Of a stretch of DNA of 64,000 nt, positions 38,380-50,329 are shown piece by piece. Source of the DNA: Streblospio benedicti. Taxonomy: Eukaryota; Annelida; Polychaeta; Spionida; Spionidae. A program made the translations under genes and the position numbers. The notes under the pieces were generated by a model, which saw only the letters and a program-made list of their open reading frames with translations, made no database searches and was not told the origin of the DNA. The stretch lies in the NCBI GenBank assembly GCA_019095985.1, contig CM032660.1:20715133-20779132 (forward strand). Direction: 5' to 3'. Positions within the stretch are counted from its first letter, which is position 1; each line of letters starts with the position of its first letter.

Positions 38380-39010
38380 GTCAAAATCATTGGTGATGGG
38401 AAGCTAATTTTGACTATTAAAGTTTAGTGATGAAATATCTAACTAAAATTTTGTAATTGGCATGGATAGAAACGCATACTTCTATAGATTATACATATAT
38501 TAATAACATATTTTTGTGTGAGGTATGGATTGAAATATTAAGCAAAGTCTACTGGCATCTTTTTTTTTACCAAATCTAGACTAAACAGTAAACATCTTGT
38601 TACACCTGTCAAATACTACACCATCGAAATAATGACCATTTTGACTTTCAAAGTTTAGTACTAAAATGTTATACTAAATTTTTATAATTGATATGCTTGG
38701 AAACGCATACATCCGTAGAGTATACATATATTAATAAAACATTTTTGGGTGAGGTGTGGATTGATATATTAAGCAAAATCTACTTGCAGTATCTTTTACC
38801 AAACCCGCTTAGTGATGCTGTGGCTGTCAAATTGAACATCGAGAAGATGCACATTTTGATTATCAAAGTTTAATAATGAAATATCGTACAACTGTTTCAT
38901 GATTGGTATGGTTGGAGACGCATATTTCTTCCAATTATACAGATATTAATAGAATATTTTTAGGTGGAGTATGGACTGGGATATTAAGCAAAGTCTACTA
39001 GCAGGTTTTT
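38380..39010. repeat. Three diverged tandem copies of a ~220-bp AT-rich unit
   Basis: Anchor TTTTGACTATTAAAGTTTA-like begins near 38408, 38639 and 38854 (periods 231 and 215). A second anchor, GGAAACGCATAC or a near variant, lies near 38466, 38698 and 38911, and AAGCAAAGTCTACT-like ends each unit. There is no shared open frame. It could be a small satellite or a structured non-coding element. Confidence 0.75.
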
Positions 39011-39159
39011 ACAATGGCTGCCGTGCACACGGAAGTGTCATGTCGGAACATGTGAAAGGAGAGAAGCTGATCAAGAAAATTTATTACAGGACATCATATA
39101 ATGCATTAAATTATGAAAGAATAAAGAGTTTGATAACAGACAGTGTGTACTTCTTGTAA
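38971..39159 (+). other. Unassigned 62-codon open frame after the tandem array
   Basis: MDWDIKQSLLAGF onward, ending KSLITDSVYFL. Composition is protein-like from HGSVMSEHVKGEKLIKK, but I recognise no family and see no clear splice sites. It starts inside the third tandem unit, so it may be chance. Confidence 0.2.
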
Positions 39160-39805
39160 TCTTAACACAATGACCCACACCTTTTCAGATTACATTGTGA
39201 TTCTGCAAAACGCAGAATAAAAACTTTTTGATTACATTTTTCTAATTGTTATTTTGAACCTAATTTAATATGGTGTTAATTACAATAGCTACAAGAATGA
39301 AAAGAACCACCTACAACCCAAATTATACATTTTAGTAATTTTATTTAATCAATAATGTTACAACATACTAAAGATTGTTTGTCTACTGTATGCAAAATTT
39401 TTCTTCAAGCCAAAACATGGACTGATATGACAATACACACATAAATAAACAATAACTTATGTACTGGTCACAGTAGTACATCTTAAGCTGTTAGGGAATT
39501 TTCTTTAGAGTGCAAATAAAGCTACACACCCAAGATAGACGGAAATTCTAGACTAGGCTAGCATACTGGCATATCAACTTTTTGAGTCCCTTTTGTATTA
39601 ATATTCTATGCATTATAATTATCTATAATTATCCTTTAATCAATTAATCAAACTTGCAAGTGCCAGTCATGTATAAAGATGCAGATAAAAGCCGACAGAG
39701 TATACCGGAATTTGATTGAGTCAAAAATAATTTACACGTGACAGGATATAGTGTAGCTTTTTTTAATCATAAACTAAGAACAACTCTAATCATTACTATA
39801 TATTT
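39160..39805. other. AT-rich spacer, nothing recognised
   Basis: No open frame of interest. Short AT runs and isolated AATAAA only. Confidence 0.4.
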
Positions 39806-40155
39806 CATGGTTATTCATTAATCTATCAATCAAACATTGGCAGTGCTCCATTCATATGACACAAATATATAGGCCTAAGCTAAGTTCAAAGAAATCCATA
39901 CAGAGCGTTAATAGCGCTTGATGGTAGCTTCGTCAGTCCTTAAATGATGGAGCTTGTCCATTACCGGGAAGTCCATTACCGGCAAGCTCTAATGGACGGA
40001 GCTTCCTCGGTCCATTAAGGCAAAGCTTCCTGGGGTCCATCATTGCCTATTAATGAATAAACGTTCTGTATGGATTTCTTTGTCCTTGATTTTGGACTCC
40101 CCACTGCCAATGTTTGAGATATCGACACCGTATTTTTTGAATAATCATAAAAATG
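39806..40155. mobile_element. Foldback element with long imperfect inverted repeats
   Basis: CAAACATTGGCAGTG at 39831-39845 is exactly inverted at 40102-40116. TCAAAGAAATCCATACAGA (about 39888) is inverted at about 40064-40082. Outer arms TTTCATGGTTATTCA and TTTTATGATTATTCA also match. The loop has two GTCCATTACCGG motifs and AGCTTG/CAAGCT pairing. Non-coding. Confidence 0.7.
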
Positions 40156-41001
40156 AGTGTACGAAACGAGTTGGATTGTTTATAGATTTAAAAAAACTAC
40201 ATATTCATGTGTTATTTTTAATTCAGGACCCAGGGCCTGCACTTCTAATACAAAATAGATAATCTAAAAAAGTGTGTCATTACAAACTGTAACTTTTAAA
40301 TGGGATCTTTTGGCCTTGGGGCTGCTGAATAATGACATAATTTATGTCCATTTTTCAAAACTAAAACTTGAGCCATATGAAATTTGCCGTTCTTGCAGCT
40401 ATAAAAACGTTATGTCCGTAAACCCCTTCTTAATTAATGGAATTGAAATCAAAAAACATGGATCCCTCAGCCCCACGTTCCGTATATGATGTGCAGTGCC
40501 TGCATGTGGACCGCTCACAATTAAAATGGACCGACGAAGCTCACTCCGTTGATCAATGAATAAATGTCCATGTAAAAATAGGAAACCACTCAATTTTAGT
40601 GGACAAAACCATCATGAGCAAATACATGTATAACCGCAATTGACATTTCTACTGGTTGGTTTCTATTTAAAGGGGCCTTTAATGATTTTGACAAATAACA
40701 AAACAAAACAAAAATACAAAGACGGATTACACGATGCCATTCAAAGAGTTCAAATAGATATTACGAAGCTGCCATTCATTTCGCCCATGATGCTAACTTT
40801 TTTTTTCAAAAGTAATAATGCCAAAATGACACAACACACATAGTGATGAACGCCTGGATGGTTTATGATGGACCATGACTGCTGGGAGTGGAGGTCAGCC
40901 TGTCCGGTGCACTGCCGCAGCTGTGCGACACCTCTCGACGACCAATTGATAGCAGTGCTGTCCAGCAAACTCTGGCTGACCAACCAGCCATGAACCTGCT
41001 C
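40156..41001. other. Spacer with partial copies of foldback-loop motifs
   Basis: Around 40.50-40.58 kb ATGGACCGACGAAGCTC and CAATGAATAAATGTCCA echo the loop of the preceding foldback element, suggesting an older fragment. No gene seen. Confidence 0.35.
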
Positions 41002-41154
41002 ATAGGCAGATCCGGGGGGAGGTTGCAGGGGGCGTGCACCCCCCTTTCCCCACCAAAATACGTCATTTTCATAGGGTTTTTCATGAAATCCCTTAAGTGC
41101 GACCCCCTTTTCCTTAAGTGGGCACCCCCCTTTCAAAAACCTGGATCCGTCTAT
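41002..41154. mobile_element. GATCC-ended MITE, copy 1
   Basis: The left end ATAGGCAGATCCGGGG is mirrored by the right end CTGGATCCGTCTATA. The interior is C-rich (ACCCCCCTTT). It resembles the element at 52339-52497. Confidence 0.55.
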
Positions 41155-42285
41155 ACAGCTTAACTTTAATTGAGCTTTTATTCATTTTACGTCTTTATGT
41201 TAATTTCTTATACTATTTTTTATACATTACTGGCCGTACTAATTTGTTATCAACGTGCAAATCCTGCCAAAATTGTGTTTTTGTTCTGCTCTATAAAAAC
41301 CACATCAGGACGTGGTGAACTTAAAATCATTACATGTTACACGTTACATCATTACATTACACATTTGAGTCTTCTTAAATGTCAAAAATGGACCTAAAAT
41401 AACTATGTGAATGGCAAACTGTTCCTCGCAAAGGGCCAAAGTTGGACACGGGTGATGATCACGACTTGCATAAACATTATCAAAGTTAGAGGTCATGTTT
41501 CATGTTAAATTGAAACAAAACTCAAACAAATAGATCTAAAATGGGCTTCTGCCATGCTAAAGCGCCAAAATTAGACACAGATGATTGTCATTAGTTATGC
41601 AAGCATTGTACTAAGTTTGAATGTTTCCTGTGGAAAGCACACTTCAATTGGCAGTGTACCTAAACGTCATTTGTAATAAAACGTTGCAGCTTGTCTGGAG
41701 TCTTAACTATTTAGATACATAGAAACACTAAAATGAACCAAACACCAGGCTTCAGTTAAAGCAATCATATAGTAAGATCAAACTAAAGCATGTGGTCGTC
41801 ACTTCCTGGTGTCACTTTTGAAATACATTAGATAATGCCAAGTTGCATAACATAAACGTTTGTTCTGGTTGGGAAAACAGCTCTAAACCAACCCTTTACT
41901 ATGTATCAACATGAGAGCGGAATATTAATGCCCTATTTTACGTGACTGAAAGCAGACTCTAAAAATCAAACATGCAAGGATCATTTACCTTCAAGAACCA
42001 TTTGTTTTTCATATGGTTATAAATTGGCAGCAAGTTCCTAATCAATTCGAACATTTAGCTGGAATTAGTGTGTAGAAACCAAACCTTAACATAAATGCAT
42101 TCTATAGGATTTTTAAGGAATACAGAGATGTATTTATCATGTCAACATAGAGGGACTGAAAAGCAAGGAAAAGGGGGGAATTCATTAAAAAATTGGATAC
42201 ATGCTGTTTTGAAACATGAAGACATTGATTGCGTGTATTGGTGAATTAGCATTATTGACGCTGATATCTATGGTCATGGTATTAG
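41155..42285. other. Spacer upstream of the ankyrin gene
   Basis: AT-rich; no exon identified. If the ankyrin frame begins at the acceptor-like GGTATTAG (ending 42285), an upstream exon should lie here or further left, but none was recognised. Confidence 0.4.
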
Positions 42286-45200
42286 GATAAAGCTGCAGCA
42301 GACATCATCACCCAGCTGATTTCTCCTCGCAACATCAAAATGCAGGATGAATCTGATAATATGATTTCTATTGCAAGTTTTTTGCAGGGTTGTCGGAATC
42401 CGCATTTTTTACTGCTGAGACGGCCTCATACTGTGGATGAATGGTTAAATGAAGTTCAAGTAGATAATCCTGCAGATTGTTGGTTGTCTCCTTTTCGCAG
42501 CACCAACTACAGGACAGGGTTCAATGGTTATAGGAATGGAACCCCATTATTTTTGGCTGCACATCATGATGCCCCAGAATATATCATCACCCTGCTGATT
42601 CAAGAGTCTCCTCGCAACATCAACATGCAGGATGAAGATGGTGACACAGTACTCCATATAATTGCGGTAAAGAAACGATGGGGGCTGGTGCCAGTTCTAC
42701 TGCAGCACGGGGCTGATGTTAACCTGGTGAATGTGAGGATAGCAACCCCATTCAACATTAACTATATTAGGAAACAAACCCCATTACATTTGGCTGCATT
42801 TCATGGTGCCCCAGACGACGTCATCACCCGGCTGATTTCTCCTCAAAACGTCAACATGCAGGATGAAGATGGTGACACAGCGCTCCATATAATTGTGTTC
42901 AAGAAAAGATGGGGGCTGGTACCCATTCTATTGCAGCATCGGGCTGATATTAACTTGGCGAATCAGTGAAAAGCAACCCCATTACATTATGCTCCATATC
43001 AATGTGCTCCATATCCGAATGTCCCAGAAGACATATTTAGTCAGCTGATTTCGGATAACAACATCAACATGTGGGATATAACACTGTACTCCATAAAGCA
43101 GCGAGAGAGAGAATATGGGAGCTGGTGCCAGTTTTAGTGCAGCACAGCGCTGATATCAATTTTAAGAATAATCAGAAACAAACCCCATTACATTTGTCTG
43201 TATTTCATGGTGCCCCAGGAGACGTCATCACCAAGCTGAATTCTGCTACCAACATCAACATGCAGGATGAAAACGGTGACTCAGTGCTCCATATGATTGT
43301 GGTACAGGAAAGATGGGGGCTGCTGTCAGTTCTACTGCAGCATGGGGCAGATGTTAACCTGGTGAATCGGCGGAAAGCAACCCCATTACATTATGCTCCA
43401 TGTCAAGATGTCCCAGAGGACATATTTACTCAGCTGATTTCAGATCACAACATCAACATGCGGGATAAAGATTGCGACACCGTATTCCATAAAGCAGTGA
43501 GAGGGAAAATATGGGAGCTGGTGCCAGTTTTAGTGCAGCACAGGGCCGATATCAACTTTAAGAATAATGGGAAACAAACCCCATTTCATTTAGCTGTAGT
43601 TCATAGTGCCCCAGCAGATGTAATCACCAAGCTAATTTCTCATCACAACCACCAACAAGCAGGATGAAAATGGTGACACAGTGCTCCATACGGCAGTGGG
43701 AGAGAAAAAATGCTAACTAGTGCCGGTTCTACTGCAGTACAGGGATAATGTTAACCTTGCGAATCATCGGAGAGAAACACCATTACATGTTGCTGTATAT
43801 CATGATGCCCCAGCAGACATCATCACTCAGCTGATTTCTCCTCACAACATCAACATAAGGGATAGAGATCGTAACACTGCTCTCCATGAAGTTGTGGAAA
43901 GGAAAAGATGGGAGATGGTGCCAGTTCTATTGCAGCACGGGGCTGATGTTAACCTGACGAATCAGAGGAAAGAAACCCCATTGCATTTCACTCCATATCT
44001 GGATGTCCCAGAAGACATATTTACTCAGCTGATTTCGGAGCACAACATCAATATGCAGGATAAAGATCGTGACACTGTACTCCATAAAGCGGCGAGAGTG
44101 AAAAGATGGGAGCTCTTGCAAGTTCTTCTGCAGCACGGGGCTGATATCAACACATGTAATGGCTGGAATCAAACAAGAGCATGTTTGGCAGGAACCAATC
44201 AGATTTCCGCAAATATTATTTGGCTGATTTCTTATCTTGCATCTCCAATTTCACATTTCTTAAATGCACAAGAAAAAACCCCATTACATTGGGCTGCATT
44301 TCATGGCGCCCCAGCAGACATATTCACCCAACTAATTTCACTTCACAACATCAACAAGCAGGATGAAGATGGTGATACAGCGCTCCATAAGGCAGTTAGA
44401 GAGGAAAGATGGGAGCTGGTGTCAGTTCTACTGCAGCATGGGGCTAGTGACAACATCGAAGATGACAGGAATCAACCCCCATTACATTTGGTTCCATTTC
44501 GTGATACTCCAGCAAACATCATCAGCCAGCTGATTTCTCACCGCAACATCAATTTGAAGGACGTATCTGGTTATACAGCTCTCAAGAAAGCTGTGATAGA
44601 GAAAAGATGGGAGCTGGTGCCAGTTCTACTGCAGCACGGAGCTGATGTCAACAAGCAATCAATATTATATGTGGCTGTAGATTGCAATGCCCCTGCAGAC
44701 ATCATCACCCAGCTGATTTCCCCTCACATCAACATGCAGTATCACAATGGATACACAGTGCTCCATAAGTCTGTGATTAAGAAAAGATGGGAGCTGGTGC
44801 CAGTTCTACTACAACACGGGGCAAATGTTAACATAGCCAATCATCAGAAAGAAACTGCATTACATGTGGCTGTAGATCATGATGCCCCAGCAGACATCAT
44901 AACCCAGCTGATTTCCCCTCACAACATCAACACCCAGTATGACAACGAATACACAATGCTCCATAAGGCTGTGATTAAGAAAAGATGCGAGCTGGTGTCT
45001 GTTCTATTGCAGCATGGGGCAGATGTTAATATAGCCGATCATTGGAAACAAACCCCATTACATGTGTCTGTAAATCATGGTGACCCAGCGGACATAGTCA
45101 CCCAACTGATTTCACCTCACAACATCAACATGCGGAATGCATTTGGATGCATTGTGCTCGAAGAGGCAGTCCAAAATGTAATATGGGAGCTGGTGCCAGT

Positions 45201-45612
45201 TTTAGTAGAGAATGGAACTGACGTCAACCTGGGTAATGCCCATCTACAAATTTCGTCCCCATTACATCAGGCTGTATTGAATGGTGTCCCAGCAGATATA
45301 ATCAAGCGGTTGATTTCTCCCCGCAACATCAACATGTTTCCAGCTCTCCATGATGCTGTGGGAATGAAAAGATGGGACCTCGTTGCAATATTTCTGCAGC
45401 ACGGCGCAGACCCTTCCATGCTAGACTCTCCACAACAGGAAACGCATTTGCCGCATTCTTTAAAAGCTCTGTGCATTGCGACTATTAGGAGCCACATGAC
45501 CATAAAGTCAGATGAGGCTTTCGATGGACTTGGACTTCCTGGTAAGCTCATAGATGAGACCAAATTAAGACCACAGGCTGAGAACATTGTAAAGAGAGAA
45601 ACATGTAAATAG
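42286..45612 (+). CDS. Ankyrin-repeat/SOCS-box protein, intronless, with four lesions
   Basis: A frame of tandem ankyrin pairs. Each unit of about 66 residues has TPLHxAxxxxAPADIITQLIS, NINMQDxDGDTxLH, then RWELVPVLLQHGADVN. About 14-15 units (near 28 repeats) are seen. The C-terminus after the last repeat, PHSLKALCIATIRSH through LGLPGKL, resembles a SOCS box (SLxxLCRxxIR...LPLP). This would make it an ASB-type substrate adaptor for Cullin-RING ubiquitin ligases. The frame is uninterrupted from 43720 to 45612 (630 codons). Upstream there is a TGA at 42967, an approximately 10-bp loss near 43075 that shifts frame, a +1 shift near 43645 and a TAA near 43711, each visible by comparison with neighbouring units. 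Either the gene is a decaying copy, the active start is in the intact 3' part, or the sequence has errors. The N-terminal segment (MISIASFLQGCRNPHF) is unlike the repeats. Confidence 0.75.
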
Positions 45613-47342
45613 AGGGCATGGGGAGAGGTGTTTTGTGCACCTCAGATAATATGAATTATCTAAAAATGCATTTACTAAAACTCATTTACAAAACAGGGTG
45701 TATAATATAGTGAATGGGATTGCGTTATTATTATTTTTCTACAAGATGCTCAGTTTTAGAAGTAAGAAGAAAGTGGTGTATATTTGTATGAGTTTGTGTG
45801 TTGTGTGAATTAATATATACGGTGTGTATATATTTTCTACACAATTCTTATGATGGTATAATACACAAGCTGACCAAGATAGTTTCAATATCGCCTCACT
45901 TTTCTTAAGAAATGAAAAATGTAATCTCTAGGGTAGGATAAATAATCGTCAATTCCTGATAGGTGGTATACAACATATTTAATCTGCTGTCTTTTTTGGT
46001 TGCACTGGATCTTTTATTGCGCTGTATACATTTTGCTGAATGTTTTGTTTAAAAATGTCATATAATTTATCCATCACTTATCCTCAGATAGGTTTAAACT
46101 GGAACATATTTGTAACTCTAAAATTATCAATCATGCAATAATTCATATACCCCTGCAGCACGTTTGAGAAAAAATATGATTTTTAAATGAAAATAAATCA
46201 ATTGATTTATATGATTATGCTCATTCTACAATGAATTTGATATTTCTTACACGGATAGGTATCGAGATATCTAAATGTCTTGCAAATTTCTAAAATATGA
46301 TAAATCCGAATATAGGATTTAAATCCAAAATAAACTAAGGGACGATTCAGTATTTATGACAGGGTCGGGTAGGAGGATTTTCCAAAAATGCTGTGAAAAA
46401 ATTAATAGCCCCCCGCCCTCGAATCTCTGTGAAAAACTTGGTGACCCCCCTCAATTTCATGTGATAAAAATTGATGACCCCCTCTCAACAATGTTAACAC
46501 AATCATTGTCAGTTAAATAGAATTTTATTTGATCAATATCAACATATAAAAATAAGTAAATTTTAGTCCGTCTAATCTCTCAAAAATTGGTGTACGGGGG
46601 TGGTGGTGTTACTTTCATAGTCGCCCTACTAAAGTAAACGACATGTGCCACTGATAGGGATCACCTTCTTCAACCCCGCAGTTTCACTTGGGGTCACCTT
46701 TTCCACCACTCAGTTTCACTTGGGGTCATGATTTCAACATTCCAGCCAGTTTCACTATGGGAGGTTCAATCCCGAGGTTGAATATTATCTAGCTCTCTTT
46801 TCATGTGATTTTGCATTATTGAGCCATATTAAAAAATCATAAAATGTAAATATATGTTGTAGAAAATATTGTGTTTTCATTACAGTATCACATAAAATAA
46901 TACCTCTTGGGATAATACCCCATTGTTTTCATCCGGTAGTTTCACTAGGGGTATGATTTTTATAGTTTCATTGGTTTCACTAAGGGGTATGATTTTGAAC
47001 CTTCAGTCGCACCCTCCCTACCCATTCACGCCTCGAGTACGCGTTTTAGTGTATTATACTTAGAGATACATTGACTATTGACCGAGCAAGAAGGGTTCCA
47101 GTTCGTATCTCTGTAGCGGCTGTCCACTCGTATTAAAAAGGTCGGCATGTGAACCCACTCTAGGTCTAAATTTGACGAGGCGTGGGTCAGCCTAGGGTGA
47201 TAATAGAGAAACCATTGTGATGTCATTTGAAAGCGCTCTTCTAGCACTCGAGGCGTATGCTGATGAAAAAGGGATTTGATGGCTTGGGAGCGTATGGCAA
47301 CGGTTCAATGTCAATGAATCGTGTATAATATAGATTTTAATT
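45613..47342. other. Spacer with repetitive C-rich tracts
   Basis: 46.36-46.50 kb and 46.65-47.03 kb contain repeated AGTTTCACT(T/A)GGGGT and GACCCCC motifs, probably degraded repeats. The possible ends (GGGACGA and TCGCCCT with ACTAA flanks) are too weak to call. No gene seen. Confidence 0.4.
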
Positions 47343-47448
47343 TAAAGGCATCTGCATGCACCAATGGGATCTGGAAAGATTTTTTTGTTATTAGAATGGA
47401 AACCTTCGATTATTAATTTTCTCAAAGCCCATTGATGCAGTTGCCTTC
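47343..47448. mobile_element. 106-bp palindromic MITE, copy 2
   Basis: Left AAAGGCATCTGCATGCACCA and right (reverse complement) AAGGCAACTGCATCAATGGG. Same family and length as 30304-30409. Confidence 0.6.
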
Positions 47449-47844
47449 GTTGTAATCGATTACAATGCATTACGGTACAGTTTTACGGGAGATGTCTACC
47501 ATTTCCCGGGGCAAATTGCCCAATCAACCCATGCAAACGTCGGTGCTTAAAAATATCGTTTGCCAGACACGTTAAGCGTTTACAACAAAGCAAATAGAAC
47601 GTTGTGCGCACGACACACGAACGTCATGCACAGAATGACGTTCTAGGATTTGTTTACGTTCTAGAGTTGATCATTTAGAAACTTATTTGTTGTATATAAT
47701 AATATTTTGTATAATAACATCATGTATGTCAAATACTACATCAACATGAGAATGTTCTTAGAATGAACGATCTGATGATCAACGGTTGCTTCAAACAGCT
47801 ACGCGGAAACCACTCATATGTTACAACTATGAAGAAGAAAAAAT

Positions 47845-49590
47845 ATGATTTTTATGGATAAATGTTTAATGCTCGTGTTCACACTGACAAAAATATGTGG
47901 AGTTCATCATTTAACAATTCTCGACTCGGCGTATATGGGATGTTGGGACGACGAAGTTGGTTTAAGGGCGTTGAAGGTGAGAAGCAACGCCGGCGATGGC
48001 ACAATCGAAGCGTGCATGAAAACATGCAGAGAAAAAGAAGGGACTTCATTTGCAGGGTTACAAAACGGCGGAGATTGTTGGTGCGGAAATACATTTCAAA
48101 TACACGGACCCTCCACTGATTGCTACCTCGGATATGGATGCAAAAGTGATGGGGCGAACGTGTGTGGCCATGATTTAACAAACAGCGTATTCAAAGTATG
48201 CCCGTGGAATAAATATGGTAAATTGTGTGAGCGCGAGTGCAAAGGGTGTGACACTAAAGGCTGCTTTCAAAATGGTACTTGTCTCTCATTTTGTTTGCCA
48301 GGCTTTGATGGTCCAAAATGTTCAGAAACATGTTCGTCTGGGAAATATGGGTTGAACTGTAGCCTAAGTTGCATGTCTTCATGTGTAGATGGGGCTTGTG
48401 ACCCTGCGCTTGGATACTGCATTAGAGGGTGTAACGCAGGATCAGTTGGTCCATGGTGCTTGTCACAATGTTCTAAAGAAGCACCACCAAAGTCCAACCC
48501 ATCATCTCCTTGTCCAGCTTGTGGTAGGTGCAGGAAATCTGAATGTGCTAAAACCGGTACTCCACATTGCATTTACCAGTGCCCACAAGACTGGGAGGGA
48601 AGTGAATGTAATGCTTGTGAAGACAACTTTTATGGACCCTTTTGTAACGAATCATGCCCTTCTTTGAATTGTGTAGAGCATAAATGTGATTTTACAACTG
48701 GGGATTGTCTTAAATGTACAGATGGCAAATACGGCAAGCAGTGTGACTTAGATTGCGCTCCAGACTGTATTAGATGTCATGTTCATACGGGTGGATGTGT
48801 ACAGTGTAAGGCGGGGATGTATGGAGAGAAATGTACAAAGAAATGTAATTCAAATTGCGTAGAAACTTGCAACATTGTGAATGGTAGCTGCGAAAATTGT
48901 GCAATTGGTCTTTATGGTGAAACTTGTACATTAGATTGCGATGATACATGCTTTAATAGATCGTGTGATATGCATGGGGAATGCAATTTATGTCCACAAG
49001 GGTATTTTGGCCAAAAATGTGAACTTTCGTGTGATAAGAACTGTGCTAAAGGCTGTCACAAGACATCAGGTGCATGTGTAGAATGCGTTATGGGAAAATA
49101 TGGGGAGTTTTGTTCAAGAGATTGTCAAAATTGTTCAATGGGTGCTTGTTATATGAATGGCACATGTAATGAAAGTCCCACAATACTCCATGGCATTGAT
49201 AACGATAAAGATGGGAATAATCTGAAAACCATTCTACCCATCACTTTGGGAATAAGCATGGGTTGCTTTGTTGCACTCATTATTGGGGTAGCCTTATTCA
49301 GATATAAACGAAGTCAGGCACAGAACACTCAAATCCAACCCATTGAGCACAGCAGCAACTATGAAGCGGATGATAGTCACAACGATTTGGATATCTGGAG
49401 TTGTCCTTCAATTTTCACTAAAGTAAAAACACTTACAGGTGCCAGTGGGGTACTTTTTGGAACACAGGAAACAGTGTTTTCTGATGAATTATCAATCAAT
49501 CCATCGGAAGACTTGATTCGTCGATCAGTGACGCCAAGTGAATTGCCAGATCACGAGGAAGAAGTCCCAGAAGTAGAAATAAAAAAGTAG
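47845..49590 (+). CDS. Single-pass receptor: WSC domain, EGF-like repeats, TM, cytoplasmic tail (intronless)
   Basis: 581-residue surface protein from one exon. Signal peptide about 1-20 (start MIFMDKCLMLVFTL). WSC domain about 30-118, with YMGCWDDE, then CMKTC, FAGLQNGGDCWCG and VCGHD, a putative carbohydrate-binding module. Then about ten Cys-rich EGF/laminin-type modules with repeated GKYGxxC, C..NCxxxC and GxYGExCxxxC patterns, as in MEGF10/Draper/SCARF-type scavenger receptors. Transmembrane helix about 463-485 (ILPITLGISMGCFVALIIGV), followed by basic RYKRS and a 96-residue tail rich in acidic residues and serine. No NPxY or ITAM is visible, although NYEADD and DLDIW stand out. The combination suggests recognition of glycans or debris at the cell surface; this is inference. 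AATAAA at about 50034 probably ends the transcript. Confidence 0.85.
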   Translation: MIFMDKCLMLVFTLTKICGVHHLTILDSAYMGCWDDEVGLRALKVRSNAGDGTIEACMKTCREKEGTSFAGLQNGGDCWCGNTFQIHGPSTDCYLGYGCKSDGANVCGHDLTNSVFKVCPWNKYGKLCERECKGCDTKGCFQNGTCLSFCLPGFDGPKCSETCSSGKYGLNCSLSCMSSCVDGACDPALGYCIRGCNAGSVGPWCLSQCSKEAPPKSNPSSPCPACGRCRKSECAKTGTPHCIYQCPQDWEGSECNACEDNFYGPFCNESCPSLNCVEHKCDFTTGDCLKCTDGKYGKQCDLDCAPDCIRCHVHTGGCVQCKAGMYGEKCTKKCNSNCVETCNIVNGSCENCAIGLYGETCTLDCDDTCFNRSCDMHGECNLCPQGYFGQKCELSCDKNCAKGCHKTSGACVECVMGKYGEFCSRDCQNCSMGACYMNGTCNESPTILHGIDNDKDGNNLKTILPITLGISMGCFVALIIGVALFRYKRSQAQNTQIQPIEHSSNYEADDSHNDLDIWSCPSIFTKVKTLTGASGVLFGTQETVFSDELSINPSEDLIRRSVTPSELPDHEEEVPEVEIKK

Positions 49591-50329
49591 ATCGATAAGG
49601 AGTTTAAATAGATCGCACAGTTTAGTAGATAATGTTTTTGATAATTGTAGATTGATTTTTCAAAAGCTTTTATGGAATATTTTATGTATTCATGATAGAG
49701 ATGAGTAAAGATAACATAAAACCACAGAGAGCGATTCGGTTCTCTTACTTAGTTTCAAATATTAATATGTTCTTTACTTGTTCGTTTATTTAGTAAGCAA
49801 TTGTCTAGACAAGTATGATTATTTATGATTTGTTGCAATGGTACATGTAATATATATTGTATGTGATTCTCGTGATAGTAAATTGTTTATATTTGAACAA
49901 AGTGTACATATTTACAGCATACATCTGCAATCATGTTTTGTGCAACGGGCTGTTAGATTTCTTTTTTAGGACGACTTGTTAAAGTACCTTTTAGCCCTTA
50001 TGTATATTTTGATGATAAATACTAAGTATTCAAATAAAATTTGTGTTGATAGTTATATATTACTACAATCATCCAATTCTCAAAACAAAAGTATGCTCAC
50101 TACTTTTGACTGAATTACAAGGGAACATAAGTAAAAAAAAATAAGGGGAAAGAAAGAATGGTCATTCACCAATCTCGGCTGATTTCTGCCCTCTACTATG
50201 CATGTGCCCATAGTGAAATCATTATCAGCAGCATTTGCGTAACCTAGGAGATGGCTCTGGTGTTTGTGTTAATGATCAATCGTTAATAAGCATATGAACT
50301 TACTTCCGCTCAGTGATAAAAATGAAATG

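Noticed and set aside
46325-46640. Possible MITE with GGGACGA/TCGCCCT ends and ACTAA flanks
   Set aside because: Inverted ends match over only a few bases; the C-rich interior could produce this by chance.
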